Assembly (NCBI RefSeq): GCF_021740465.1
Contig: NZ_JAIOZR010000016.1
Span: 1-47,175 of the forward strand
Direction: 5' to 3'
DNA: 47,175 bases
From: Chlorobium sp.
GTDB lineage: Bacteria; Bacteroidota; Chlorobiia; Chlorobiales; Chlorobiaceae
The notes under the pieces were generated by a model, which made no database searches, was not told the origin of the DNA, and saw only the letters and a list, made by a program, of their open reading frames with translations. The position numbers and the translations under genes were made by a program. Below, in pieces: positions 27,206 through 35,506 of the stretch; positions within the stretch are counted from its first letter, which is position 1; each line of letters opens with the position of its first letter.

Positions 27206-28921
27206 ATGAAGAATATGCGTCGATACTCGAACGATATTTCCATTGTTTTCGGAGGCGCTGCCGGTCAGGGGATTCAGACCATAGCCTCGGCTCTGGTGAG
27301 TGTGCTCAAACGGACCGGGTGCCATGTTTTCGCCTGCACGGAGTTCATGTCCCGCGTCAGGGGGGGAAGCAATTCGACCCAGGTGCGCATCACCGGCAGG
27401 AAAAGGCATGCCTATGTGCACCGGATCGATTTTCTTTTCGCCCTCAATGCCGATGCGCTTGAACATCTGAAAACACGAATCGCGCCGACGACCATCGTCT
27501 TTGCCGATAAAAGTCAGGTGCCGAGCACCGACGAAGGCCTCCTCGTGGACGCGCCCATCACCTCATTCGCCAGACAGGCCGGAAACCCCATCTATTCCAA
27601 TACTGCGGCTGTAGCCGTTGCGCTCGGTCTTCTGGGCATCCCCCAGGAAGGACTCGACAACTATCTCCGCGAAATTTTTGCCGGCAAGGGGGACGCTGTC
27701 GTTGCCGACAATATCGAGGCTGCCCGGCTCGGTTACGCTTTCGGTCGCCAGACCGCTCTGCGAGAAGAGATCGAGGTCGAAATCGCCGTTGAACCGGAAA
27801 AAAACCGGCCAAAGGAGTTGCTTCTCGACGGCACCGCCGCCGTGGGAATCGGCGCCGTTGCCGCCGGATGCACTTTCATCTCCTCCTACCCCATGTCGCC
27901 CGGTACAGGCGTGCTGACCTTTCTGGCCCAGAGGTCCCATGAGTTTAACATTGTGGTGGACCAGGCCGAAGACGAAATATCCGCCGTCAACACGGCACTT
28001 GGAGCCTCATACGCCGGAGCGCGAGCGATCGTGACCACCTCCGGAGGCGGCTTCGCACTCATGGAGGAAGGTATAAGCCTTGCCGGCATGACCGAGGTCC
28101 CGCTCGTCGTACACCTCGGCCAGCGACCGGGTCCGGCTACCGGCATGCCCACCCGCACGGAGCAGGCCGATCTCAATCTGGTGCTCCATGCCGGACACGG
28201 CGAATTCCCCCGGGTGATCCTGGCTCCCGGCACCTTTGCAGAAGCGATCCTGCTGACGCAGCGGGCCTTTCAGCTCGCCGATCGCTACCAGTTGACTGCT
28301 TTCGTGCTTACCGACCAGTTTTTCCTCGATTCGACAGGATCGATGGCGGCTGCCGTCGTGAAAAGAGAACCGATCGAGCGCCATATTGTCGAAACGGACG
28401 AAGAGTACATGCGTTACCGCTTTACCCCTGACGGACTTTCTCCGAGAGGCGTGCCCGGTTACGGAAAGGGAATCGTAAAGTGCGATTCCCATGAACACGA
28501 CGAAACGGGACATCTCACCGAAAACTTCGAAACCCGCCGCCGCATGGTTGAAAAAAGGCTCCGGCGCATCAAAGCCCTTGCTGCGGAATCCCTGATGCCG
28601 GAACTGGTCGGCGGATCGGCGGATGCTCCGAACATCGTTGTAGCCTGGGGATCGAACCGGGGCGTGCTGGAGGAATCGCTCGACACGCTGCAGCGCGCCG
28701 ATCTGGCCGGGCTGCACTTTTCCCAGCTCTATCCCTTCAATCCCTCTGTCGCTACCCTTCTGAAAGGCAAAATCGTCACCGTGCTCGAAAACAACGCATC
28801 AGGACAGTTCGCCGATCTTCTGCATCGGGAGCTCGCCGTAAGCACGGCCAACAGAATTCTTAAATGGACCGGCGAACCGTTTTCGGTTGAAGAGGTCGTT
28901 GAAGCACTCAGGGAGATTTGA
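27206..28921 (+). CDS. korA: 2-oxoacid:ferredoxin oxidoreductase, alpha subunit (gamma-alpha fusion)
   Basis: About 570 residues. The first 190 form the gamma domain (SIVFGGAAGQGIQTIASALV, SRVRGGSNSTQVRI). From about 205 comes the pyrimidine-binding alpha domain (LLDGTAAVGIGAVAAGCTFISSYPMSPGT, VDQAEDEISAVNTALGAS with its conserved Glu, TTSGGGFALMEEGISLAG). This gamma-alpha order is that of KorA in green sulfur bacteria, which fix CO2 by carboxylating succinyl-CoA to 2-oxoglutarate with reduced ferredoxin. Other 2-oxoacids are possible from sequence alone. korB begins one base after this stop, so the subunits are coexpressed. Confidence 0.92.
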   Translation: MKNMRRYSNDISIVFGGAAGQGIQTIASALVSVLKRTGCHVFACTEFMSRVRGGSNSTQVRITGRKRHAYVHRIDFLFALNADALEHLKTRIAPTTIVFADKSQVPSTDEGLLVDAPITSFARQAGNPIYSNTAAVAVALGLLGIPQEGLDNYLREIFAGKGDAVVADNIEAARLGYAFGRQTALREEIEVEIAVEPEKNRPKELLLDGTAAVGIGAVAAGCTFISSYPMSPGTGVLTFLAQRSHEFNIVVDQAEDEISAVNTALGASYAGARAIVTTSGGGFALMEEGISLAGMTEVPLVVHLGQRPGPATGMPTRTEQADLNLVLHAGHGEFPRVILAPGTFAEAILLTQRAFQLADRYQLTAFVLTDQFFLDSTGSMAAAVVKREPIERHIVETDEEYMRYRFTPDGLSPRGVPGYGKGIVKCDSHEHDETGHLTENFETRRRMVEKRLRRIKALAAESLMPELVGGSADAPNIVVAWGSNRGVLEESLDTLQRADLAGLHFSQLYPFNPSVATLLKGKIVTVLENNASGQFADLLHRELAVSTANRILKWTGEPFSVEEVVEALREI

Positions 28922-28922
28922 G

Positions 28923-29792
28923 ATGAAAACCCCGTCGCCAGAAAAGCCGAACCCGTTCGACATGCCCCATAAAGAGATGGGCTGGTGCCCCGGATGCGGC
29001 AACTACAAACTGCTCGATTCGCTCAAGGGAGCGCTCTTCGAGCTTGGCATAGACCGCCGCAATCTGGTCGTCGTCTCGGGCATCGGACAGGGAGCCAAAA
29101 CGCCGCAGTACCTCAATGCGAACATGTTCAACGGCCTGCACGGCCGCTCACTTCCGGCGGCTCTTGGCATAAAGCTCTCGAACAGGAATCTGACGGTCAT
29201 CGCCGAATCCGGGGACGGGTGCATGTATGGAGAAGGGGGCAACCACTTTCTGCACGCCATACGCCGTAACTGCGACATGACACTGATCGTGCACGACAAC
29301 ATGGTTTACGGACTCACCAAGGGACAGGCATCACCCACCTCCCTGCCGGGCATGAAAACGCCCGTGCAGATAGACGGCGTCATGCTCGAGCCCTTCAATC
29401 CCCTGGCGGTCTCGCTCGCCCTGAACGCGCCCTTCATCGCAAGGGCCAGTGCCGGAGACGAAGAGGAGACAAAAGAGATCATCAAGCAGGCAATATCCTT
29501 CAGGGGATTTGCCGTGGTGGATGTATTCCAGCCATGCGTGGTGTTCAACAGGCTCAACACCTACCAGTGGTTCCGGGAAAACACCTACTACCTTCCAGGC
29601 GATTACGACCCTGCCGACCGCATGCAGGCCTTCGCGAAAGCCGTCGAAACCGAAAAACTGCCTCTCGGCGTCATTTTCCGCGAGGAAACACGTCCGGTAT
29701 ATGAAGACCTGCTCGGCATCGGCAACACCCCTCTCCGGTCGCAGGAGTTCCGGGAGAAAGCTTTCGAAAAAATGATCGCCGAATACTGCTGA
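28923..29792 (+). CDS. korB: 2-oxoacid:ferredoxin oxidoreductase, beta subunit
   Basis: The 289-residue protein has the thiamine-diphosphate-binding beta fold: GWCPGCGNYKLLDSL near the N-terminus, VVSGIGQGAK, GRSLPAALGIKL, the GDG...N motif in ESGDGCMYGEGGNHFLHA, and DNMVYGLTKGQASPTS. It lacks an own ferredoxin domain; CPGCG gives two of the Cys of the family's [4Fe-4S] site. GGGAGA lies seven bases before ATG 28923. Together with KorA it forms the ferredoxin-dependent 2-oxoglutarate synthase of the reductive TCA cycle. Confidence 0.93.
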   Translation: MKTPSPEKPNPFDMPHKEMGWCPGCGNYKLLDSLKGALFELGIDRRNLVVVSGIGQGAKTPQYLNANMFNGLHGRSLPAALGIKLSNRNLTVIAESGDGCMYGEGGNHFLHAIRRNCDMTLIVHDNMVYGLTKGQASPTSLPGMKTPVQIDGVMLEPFNPLAVSLALNAPFIARASAGDEEETKEIIKQAISFRGFAVVDVFQPCVVFNRLNTYQWFRENTYYLPGDYDPADRMQAFAKAVETEKLPLGVIFREETRPVYEDLLGIGNTPLRSQEFREKAFEKMIAEYC

Positions 29793-29897
29793 GAAGCCCG
29801 TGCGCTCGGCGGAGAATCTTATCTTTGGCCATAGACCACGGCTGCAGCGCATTTCCGTCCGAAGGCTGTTACAACAAACAAACCTGAGAGATTCGAC

Positions 29898-30641
29898 ATG
29901 AAAACAATTGTTGCCATAACGGCACTGGCGTGCATCAGCATCCTGCCGACGCCAGGAGCCGGTGCGGCATCGCAGGACAAACGCACAGAACAGGTTCGGT
30001 TTTACGGAAACACCGCATCAACGCTCATCAGGGGAAAGCTGAAGGGCTATCAGTACATCGACTACCGGCTGGAGGCGAAAGCCGGCCAGACGCTTGCCGT
30101 AACCATAACGACAACCAATCCGCAGAACTGCTTCAACGTCAACCCGCCGGAGAGCGAGCTGTCGATGTTCGTCGGAAGTACTTCCGGAAACAGTTTCAGG
30201 GGCATGCTTCCCGACGACGGCAGCTACACCGTCCGCGTCTACCTGATGCGCGCAGCGGCGCGACGCAACGAATCGGACAGCTTTACGCTGAAGATCGGGG
30301 TGACAGGCAAACCCCTTGCGGCCCTTTCCGCAAAGGAGGATGCGCTCATTTCCGGCACACCCTTCCACGCCTCGGCAACAATCGTCGCACGCCATCCCTT
30401 CGACCCTAAGGCTGTTTCCTGCGAGGCTTTCGTCATCCCTAGGGGAACCGACGGAACCGCCACAGTAGAGGCCCGTTTCGCGGGCGGCATGAAACGGAAG
30501 ATCCTGTTCGTGAAGGGCATACCTGCAGCCTCCGATGCTCCCGATCCGGTAACCTTCACGAAGAAGGGCGATCTCAACACCGTCAGCCTTGGAAGCGACG
30601 AGCGGTATGAGATCCCCGATGTTCTCGTCTTCGGAGACTGA
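29898..30641 (+). CDS. Exported protein with PliG-like (g-type lysozyme inhibitor) N-terminal domain
   Basis: A signal peptide (KTIVAITALACISILPTPGAGA, cleavage near residue 24) is followed by a domain at about 35-140 with the features of PliG/YcgK: STLIRGKLKGYQYIDYRLEA, KAGQTLAVTI, and LPDDGSYTVRVYLMRAAARR, which parallels the conserved YxxRVxxxRxxARR strand of periplasmic g-type lysozyme inhibitors. The last 100 residues are an extra domain I do not recognise, with a basic patch in RFAGGMKRKILFVKG. Whether it inhibits lysozyme is unknown; many bacterial proteins of this family have no tested activity. It lies about 100 bp after korB. Confidence 0.7.
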   Translation: MKTIVAITALACISILPTPGAGAASQDKRTEQVRFYGNTASTLIRGKLKGYQYIDYRLEAKAGQTLAVTITTTNPQNCFNVNPPESELSMFVGSTSGNSFRGMLPDDGSYTVRVYLMRAAARRNESDSFTLKIGVTGKPLAALSAKEDALISGTPFHASATIVARHPFDPKAVSCEAFVIPRGTDGTATVEARFAGGMKRKILFVKGIPAASDAPDPVTFTKKGDLNTVSLGSDERYEIPDVLVFGD

Positions 30642-30703
30642 GCGGAATACCGGACAGGAAATGACCGGAAAACAACGCCGCTTTCCGGGTGCTCAGGCCA
30701 ATG

Positions 30704-31045
30704 TCAGTAACCGGAAACAGGCGACTTCAGCGACCTGATATAGAGAACAAGCGACCGCATCTCCATCGAATCCAGAGGTAAAGCCTTTCCCGTCAACTGC
30801 CCTGTAATACAGACGTTGATGGTTTCGGCGAGCTTCGGATTCTTCCAGGCATGCTCAAGACCCTTTCCCGAAGGGTGACAGCTGTTACAGCTCATTGAAT
30901 TGGTCGAACCGCCCAAAGCGGGGTCGTTGAAGAGTTTTTTGCCGTGGGCAAACGAAGGCACATCCGCAGCTATTGCACTGCCGAAGAAAGCCATCGAGGC
31001 AGTGACGAGCATCACCGCACTCACTCTTCGCAGTATCAGTTTCAT
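30704..31045 (-). CDS. Small monoheme cytochrome c, exported
   Basis: The 113-residue precursor has a signal peptide (VSAVMLVTASMAFFGSAIA, cleavage near residue 26) and one heme-attachment site, CNSCH (Cys53, Cys56, His57). Met94 or Met96 in PLDSMEMRSL is the likely sixth ligand. The order FAHGKKLFND, CNSCHPSGKGLEH, ETINVCITGQLTGKALP and MEMRSLVLYIRSL is that of a small class I cytochrome c. It is a soluble periplasmic electron carrier candidate. An extra Cys in INVCI is also seen in related cytochromes. No redox enzyme gene is adjacent. Confidence 0.92.
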   Translation of the reverse strand: MKLILRRVSAVMLVTASMAFFGSAIAADVPSFAHGKKLFNDPALGGSTNSMSCNSCHPSGKGLEHAWKNPKLAETINVCITGQLTGKALPLDSMEMRSLVLYIRSLKSPVSGY

Positions 31046-31525
31046 AATGTAAATGCTTTATGTCCTCAATCAGGGATGACGTGTCTCCCTTTTTAATAGC
31101 CTCCCGTCTGTTTCTCCAGACCGGGACAGCCTTCTCCTGGTTTCAGGCGCTTGAACAAAAGCGGAAACCCTTCAGAAAAACCGTTCTTTGCTGCAGCATC
31201 CACAACCGGTAACGTTCCTTCGATTCCCCGCACCTTCAAATGACACTATATTTTGAAGCCCTCTCAAATGATCTTGTTTTAACACGAGACTCACCGTTCT
31301 TTTCAAAAAAGATAGTTACCTTTTAACTGTTGCATGGTGGTCGCCACAACGCTCTCCCGCAGTTTCTGTTTTTTGGGGTTGCTCCTGAAAAAACGATGAA
31401 AACGGCAGGATTTGCATTGACCCGTGAATTTAGCCTGTTCCCTTATACTTCAGCATAGAAAAAAATCTTCACTATTTCAGGTGCGCCTCGGATTCCAGAC
31501 AGGCATGGGGTAAGGGCACAGAATA
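31046..31525. other. Gap without a recognised gene; probable divergent promoter region
   Basis: 480 bp separate the cytochrome c gene (minus) from the methyltransferase-fusion/hybrid-kinase pair (plus). I see no coding frame and no strong hairpin. AT-rich stretches at about 31250-31325 and 31435-31480 could hold promoters, the second being well placed for the plus-strand pair. Confidence 0.5.
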
Positions 31526-32977
31526 ATGACCGGTAATTTCATTTCAACACACCCCGATTCAAATAAGTACCGATTAGACATGAGCCTTTACTTCAATACC
31601 TCATTCCTTCTGCATTCGATCGATGCCTGGGAGCAGGATCGCAAAGAGCGCTTCAACCTTGCAGCCCTGACGGAATCCTTTCATGAATCCGTTCCCGTAC
31701 TCGACTTTATTGACTGGGAAATCACGGCAGTCGAACGCGGCTATACCGAAACCCTACTCCCGCTCAACCCCAGCTCCTCCAATCAGTATATCACCCATCA
31801 GGCTGCACTGATGCTGCTTGCCGCTGATTACACCGGGGGCATCGCCCTTGCCTCCCTGTTCCATATGATCCCGATTATAGGTTTTGTGCCATCGGTCGAC
31901 GATAATGCCGCCTATATGTGGGGCGCAAAAGCCACCATTCACTGGTTTGCTCCCAGTTGCCACAATCTGACCTGCAAAGCATCGATAGACAGAAGCAAGT
32001 GGGAAATGCTGGCAAGAAGATATGCGGAAAGTAAAAGAGTCATAACCACGGTTCCGATCATGATGTACAACGGAGACAAGCTCGTTGCCCAGGCTGATTT
32101 CACCTACTGGGCCCAGGACATCAACGGAATGAAAAGAAACGCCTTCGATGTCGAAAAAATCAATGTGCTCTACGAACACAAAACGAAAACAACCGCGAAG
32201 CTCATTGTCGGGCTGCGAGCCATGGAACAGGAAAAACCTGTCGAGGAACGGCGCTTTGACGATCCTTACGCATTCATGCTTGCAGGCAAACAGGGAATTA
32301 CCCTTGCAAGACGATTCAGTATGGACACTCCTTATCTGCAAAACATGGTGACCGCCAGAACGATCCATCTCGATGAAGCCGTCATAAGATTTTCGCAGGA
32401 AAAACCGGCATGCAATGTTGTCAATATCGGCGCCGGCTACGACAGCAGGTTCTGGCGACTGAATATAGAAAACGCGATCATTTATGAACTCGACCTGCCG
32501 ATAATGCTGAACGAAAGAAAAAGGATTTTCGATTACAGCAAAAAAAATAAAATACGCAACATCGAAATCGACCTTACTCTCCGGCCTATAGACGAAGCTC
32601 TGCGACAAACCGAGGATTTCGATCCGGAACTGCCGACCTTTTTTATCTGGGAGGGAGGATCGATGTATTTTCGATCTGCTGAGATCGACGTCATCCTGAC
32701 CTCCATAACAAAATTGATGACAAATGATTCCCGTTTCTGGTTCGACTATGTTTCGGAAGATCTTGTCGCGGATACCACCGGAGTGAAGGCTGCTGAAGAC
32801 TTTATGAGAAACATGCGCAAAATGGGAGAACCGTTCATCAATGGTTACAACGATGTTTGCACGCTTGCAGAAAAATATCACCTTGCCATAGAACAGAATA
32901 TCGATTCCGGAGCCGTGCTCGCTATTCAGGAGGATATTTACAGCCATTACAGCTTTTGTATTCTGAAGGGAGAATAA
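31526..32977 (+). CDS. Hotdog thioesterase-like domain fused to LCM-type SAM methyltransferase (candidate signal synthase)
   Basis: Residues about 45-230 resemble a hotdog thioesterase of the YiiD_C/DUF4442 type: NQYITHQAALMLLAADYTGG helix start, ATIHWFAPSCHNLTCKASI strand, QADFTYWAQDI. Residues about 240-483 are a class I SAM methyltransferase of the leucine-carboxyl-methyltransferase group: FDDPYAFMLAG, VVNIGAGYDSRFWRL (motif I, 298-312), YELDLP (320-325), and FIWEGGSMYF (373-382). A thioesterase that frees an acyl chain, joined to a carboxyl O-methyltransferase, would make a fatty-acid methyl ester; that product is my inference. The hybrid sensor kinase follows after five bases, an arrangement parallel to PhcB-PhcS, where PhcB is the methyltransferase making a hydroxy fatty-acid methyl ester signal. 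Start at ATG 31526; ATG 31580 is an alternative. Confidence 0.8.
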   Translation: MTGNFISTHPDSNKYRLDMSLYFNTSFLLHSIDAWEQDRKERFNLAALTESFHESVPVLDFIDWEITAVERGYTETLLPLNPSSSNQYITHQAALMLLAADYTGGIALASLFHMIPIIGFVPSVDDNAAYMWGAKATIHWFAPSCHNLTCKASIDRSKWEMLARRYAESKRVITTVPIMMYNGDKLVAQADFTYWAQDINGMKRNAFDVEKINVLYEHKTKTTAKLIVGLRAMEQEKPVEERRFDDPYAFMLAGKQGITLARRFSMDTPYLQNMVTARTIHLDEAVIRFSQEKPACNVVNIGAGYDSRFWRLNIENAIIYELDLPIMLNERKRIFDYSKKNKIRNIEIDLTLRPIDEALRQTEDFDPELPTFFIWEGGSMYFRSAEIDVILTSITKLMTNDSRFWFDYVSEDLVADTTGVKAAEDFMRNMRKMGEPFINGYNDVCTLAEKYHLAIEQNIDSGAVLAIQEDIYSHYSFCILKGE

Positions 32978-32982
32978 CACTC

Positions 32983-35460
32983 ATGACCTCCAGACATACC
33001 CCAAAACCCTCTCTCCTGAAAAAAGGAGTGGAGTTTCTGCGCAAGGATTACGACCGCAACGAGTTCACGATAGATATGGCTCGATTTGTCGGCTTCTGGG
33101 CGCACCCGCTCTACTATGTGATATGGACGGTCATTCTGCCGCAACCTTTTGAATCTCCCGCCTTGCGCTTCGCCTCCGCGATCGCCTTTATTCCGCTGTT
33201 TTTCGCCAAGCGCTACCCCGTGCGCCTGAAACCCTGGGTAAACCTCTACTGGTATCTGTGGTTGACCCTCACACTGCCGGTAGTCTTTACCTATCTGACG
33301 CTGATGAACAACTTTTCGGGCATGTGGCTGATATGCGAAACCATGATGCTGCTTGTTTTTATCATCTTTATCCCGAATTATTTTCTTCTTACGTTTCTGC
33401 TTGCAAGCGGTATCTCGATCGCTTACGCCGGCTTCTTTTTCTCCACAGGAACCCACCTGATAGTCACCACTGAAATCATTGAATACCTGCTTCCCCTTCC
33501 CATGGCAATACTGCTGGGGTTGCTGTCCGGCTTCACCATAAAAAAAGGGGAAATGGCCCAGGAGAGAAACCGGGTTTTGCAATCCCTTGCCGGCAGCATC
33601 GCACATGAGATGCGCAACCCTCTCGGACAGATACGTCATTGTCTGAACAGCATCCAGAACCAGCTCCCGCATTTTCACCCGGAACGACGCGCCGAACCGC
33701 TGAAAAAGGAGGAACTCGACACCCTCTACGACAAAGTGGCGCACGGCCAGATGGCGGTGAAACGCGGGATCCAGGTGGTGGACATGGTTCTCGGTGAAAT
33801 CCGTGAAAAACCTATCGATCCGGAAAGTTTCACCTATCTTTCCGCAGAAAGGGTAATCCGCAAGGCGCTCGACGAGTATGGCTATGAATCGGAACACGAA
33901 CGGGAACGCGTTCATCTGGATGCAGGCGAAACCTTTATCTTCCGCATCAATGAAACGCTCTTTGTTTTCGTCCTTTTCAACCTGCTGAAGAATGCGCTCT
34001 TCTATCTCAAAAGCCACCCTCAAAGCGAAATCACGGTTCGCCTTGCAAAGGGAGTACCGCACAACTGTCTCTTTTTTCGGGATACCGGACCGGGAATTTC
34101 CAAAGATGATCTTCCGCACATTTTCGAAAGTTTTCACACCAGGGGCAAAAGCAACGGTACCGGGCTCGGTCTGGCATACTGCAAGAGAGTAATGAAGGCT
34201 TTCGGCGGAAACATACGCTGTGATTCCGTACAGGGAAAATACACGGAGTTCACCCTTCTTTTTCCATCTGTGGAGAGTGGCACGCTGGATGAGTACAATG
34301 CCCGCACGATCGCCGATGCATTGCCCGATTTTAAGGGAAAACGGCTTTTGCTTGTCGACGACGAATCCATCTATCGCATGACGGTGAAGAAATACCTTCT
34401 CCCCCTGCATATCGACATCCACGAAGCTGCAAATGGCAGGGAGGCGCTGGTCCTCGCTGCCGGAAACTACTATGATCTCATCATCATGGATCTGAACATG
34501 CCTTTGATGAATGGCTACGAAGCGGTCGAAAGGATGCGCCGTGGTGAAGCGGGCGAGGATGCGCGCGCAACTCCTGTGATTGCACACAGCGCCGAGCCCG
34601 CCTATATCGCTCAGGCAATGTCAGAAAAAGCCGGAATGCAGGCCCTGATATCCAAGCCGTGCAGTCAGGCCGAGTTGATCAACGCACTGCGGGCGACACT
34701 GTATAGCGTGCCGTACGGAAAGTCCGTAAGCGGCAAGCTCGAAGGAAAGAGAGTTCTGCTTGTCGATGATTCCGCCCTGAACCGAAAGCTGCTTGCCCTG
34801 AGCCTGAAGGATGCCGGATTGCAGGTAACGGTATCAGGCAATGGAGAGGAGAGCTGGACTATCCTGCAGAAACAACCGTTCGATCTGCTGATAACCGATA
34901 TCCGGATGCAGGGTATGGATGGACTCGAACTGACAAGGAGAATCCGTGCAACTACCGAGTCGGGCTTGCGCAGACTGCCTGTCGTCGGTCTCAGCGGTGC
35001 GGCGGAAGAGGAAGCTGCTGCAAGAGCGGCGGGAATGGATGAATTCCGCCTCAAAACAGACAACCCGAATCTGCTGCTCGCCTCGATCGGCAAGCTCCTT
35101 GCGTCCGGCTCAACAGCACACCCTGACACCGCTGCAGAAACTCCTGCAGCTTCCGCAGCGATTACCGCCTCATATGGATTTACACCGGCCGAGACGGAAA
35201 ATCTCATAAAAATGTTCCTTGACGAATTCAGCGATACCCCTGAATGCATGCGACTGGCTCTGGCAAATAATGATATCGACAGCCTGCGTCAACAGGCCCA
35301 CAAGCTGAAAGGCAGCTCGGCAATGCTGGGCATCGAACCCCTGCGGCAGGCGTCGGAAAAGCTGGAAAGGAGCTGCCGCTCCGGCAGGAGTGAAGATCTT
35401 GATACACAGGTGGAAAAGATCGGTGCTGCTCTGGATGAATTTGCCGGAAAGAGTCGCTGA
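32983..35460 (+). CDS. Membrane hybrid histidine kinase, CqsS/LqsS/PhcS-like sensor, HK-REC-REC-HPt
   Basis: The 825-residue protein begins with about six membrane segments (residues 35-185). FVGFWAHPLYYVIWTVILPQ resembles the first helices of the CqsS/LqsS autoinducer sensors. Then follow: DHp helix with SIAHEMRNPLGQIRH (His208); ATPase domain with LLKNALF, DTGPGI (367-372) and GTGLGLAYCKRVM; receiver 1 (454-570; phospho-acceptor Asp503 in IMDLNMP, Lys558); receiver 2 (589-705; Asp639 in ITDIRMQG, with the Lys-Pro switch changed to Lys-Thr); and an HPt domain with AHKLKGSSAMLG (His773). It could run a full His-Asp-His phosphorelay. The output regulator is not in the window. GAAGGGAG precedes the start by about ten bases, and the upstream gene is the hotdog-methyltransferase fusion. 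Confidence 0.92.
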   Translation: MTSRHTPKPSLLKKGVEFLRKDYDRNEFTIDMARFVGFWAHPLYYVIWTVILPQPFESPALRFASAIAFIPLFFAKRYPVRLKPWVNLYWYLWLTLTLPVVFTYLTLMNNFSGMWLICETMMLLVFIIFIPNYFLLTFLLASGISIAYAGFFFSTGTHLIVTTEIIEYLLPLPMAILLGLLSGFTIKKGEMAQERNRVLQSLAGSIAHEMRNPLGQIRHCLNSIQNQLPHFHPERRAEPLKKEELDTLYDKVAHGQMAVKRGIQVVDMVLGEIREKPIDPESFTYLSAERVIRKALDEYGYESEHERERVHLDAGETFIFRINETLFVFVLFNLLKNALFYLKSHPQSEITVRLAKGVPHNCLFFRDTGPGISKDDLPHIFESFHTRGKSNGTGLGLAYCKRVMKAFGGNIRCDSVQGKYTEFTLLFPSVESGTLDEYNARTIADALPDFKGKRLLLVDDESIYRMTVKKYLLPLHIDIHEAANGREALVLAAGNYYDLIIMDLNMPLMNGYEAVERMRRGEAGEDARATPVIAHSAEPAYIAQAMSEKAGMQALISKPCSQAELINALRATLYSVPYGKSVSGKLEGKRVLLVDDSALNRKLLALSLKDAGLQVTVSGNGEESWTILQKQPFDLLITDIRMQGMDGLELTRRIRATTESGLRRLPVVGLSGAAEEEAAARAAGMDEFRLKTDNPNLLLASIGKLLASGSTAHPDTAAETPAASAAITASYGFTPAETENLIKMFLDEFSDTPECMRLALANNDIDSLRQQAHKLKGSSAMLGIEPLRQASEKLERSCRSGRSEDLDTQVEKIGAALDEFAGKSR

Positions 35461-35506
35461 AACACGCATACCGGCAGAAAGCGATACCTTCCATATACCT
35501 CCTCTG

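Noticed and set aside
31754-32980. Minus-strand open frame of 408 codons
   Set aside because: It is antisense to the hotdog-methyltransferase fusion and has no recognisable motifs.
32947-34587. Minus-strand open frame of 546 codons
   Set aside because: It is antisense to the hybrid histidine kinase, whose motifs are complete; the antisense product has no family features.
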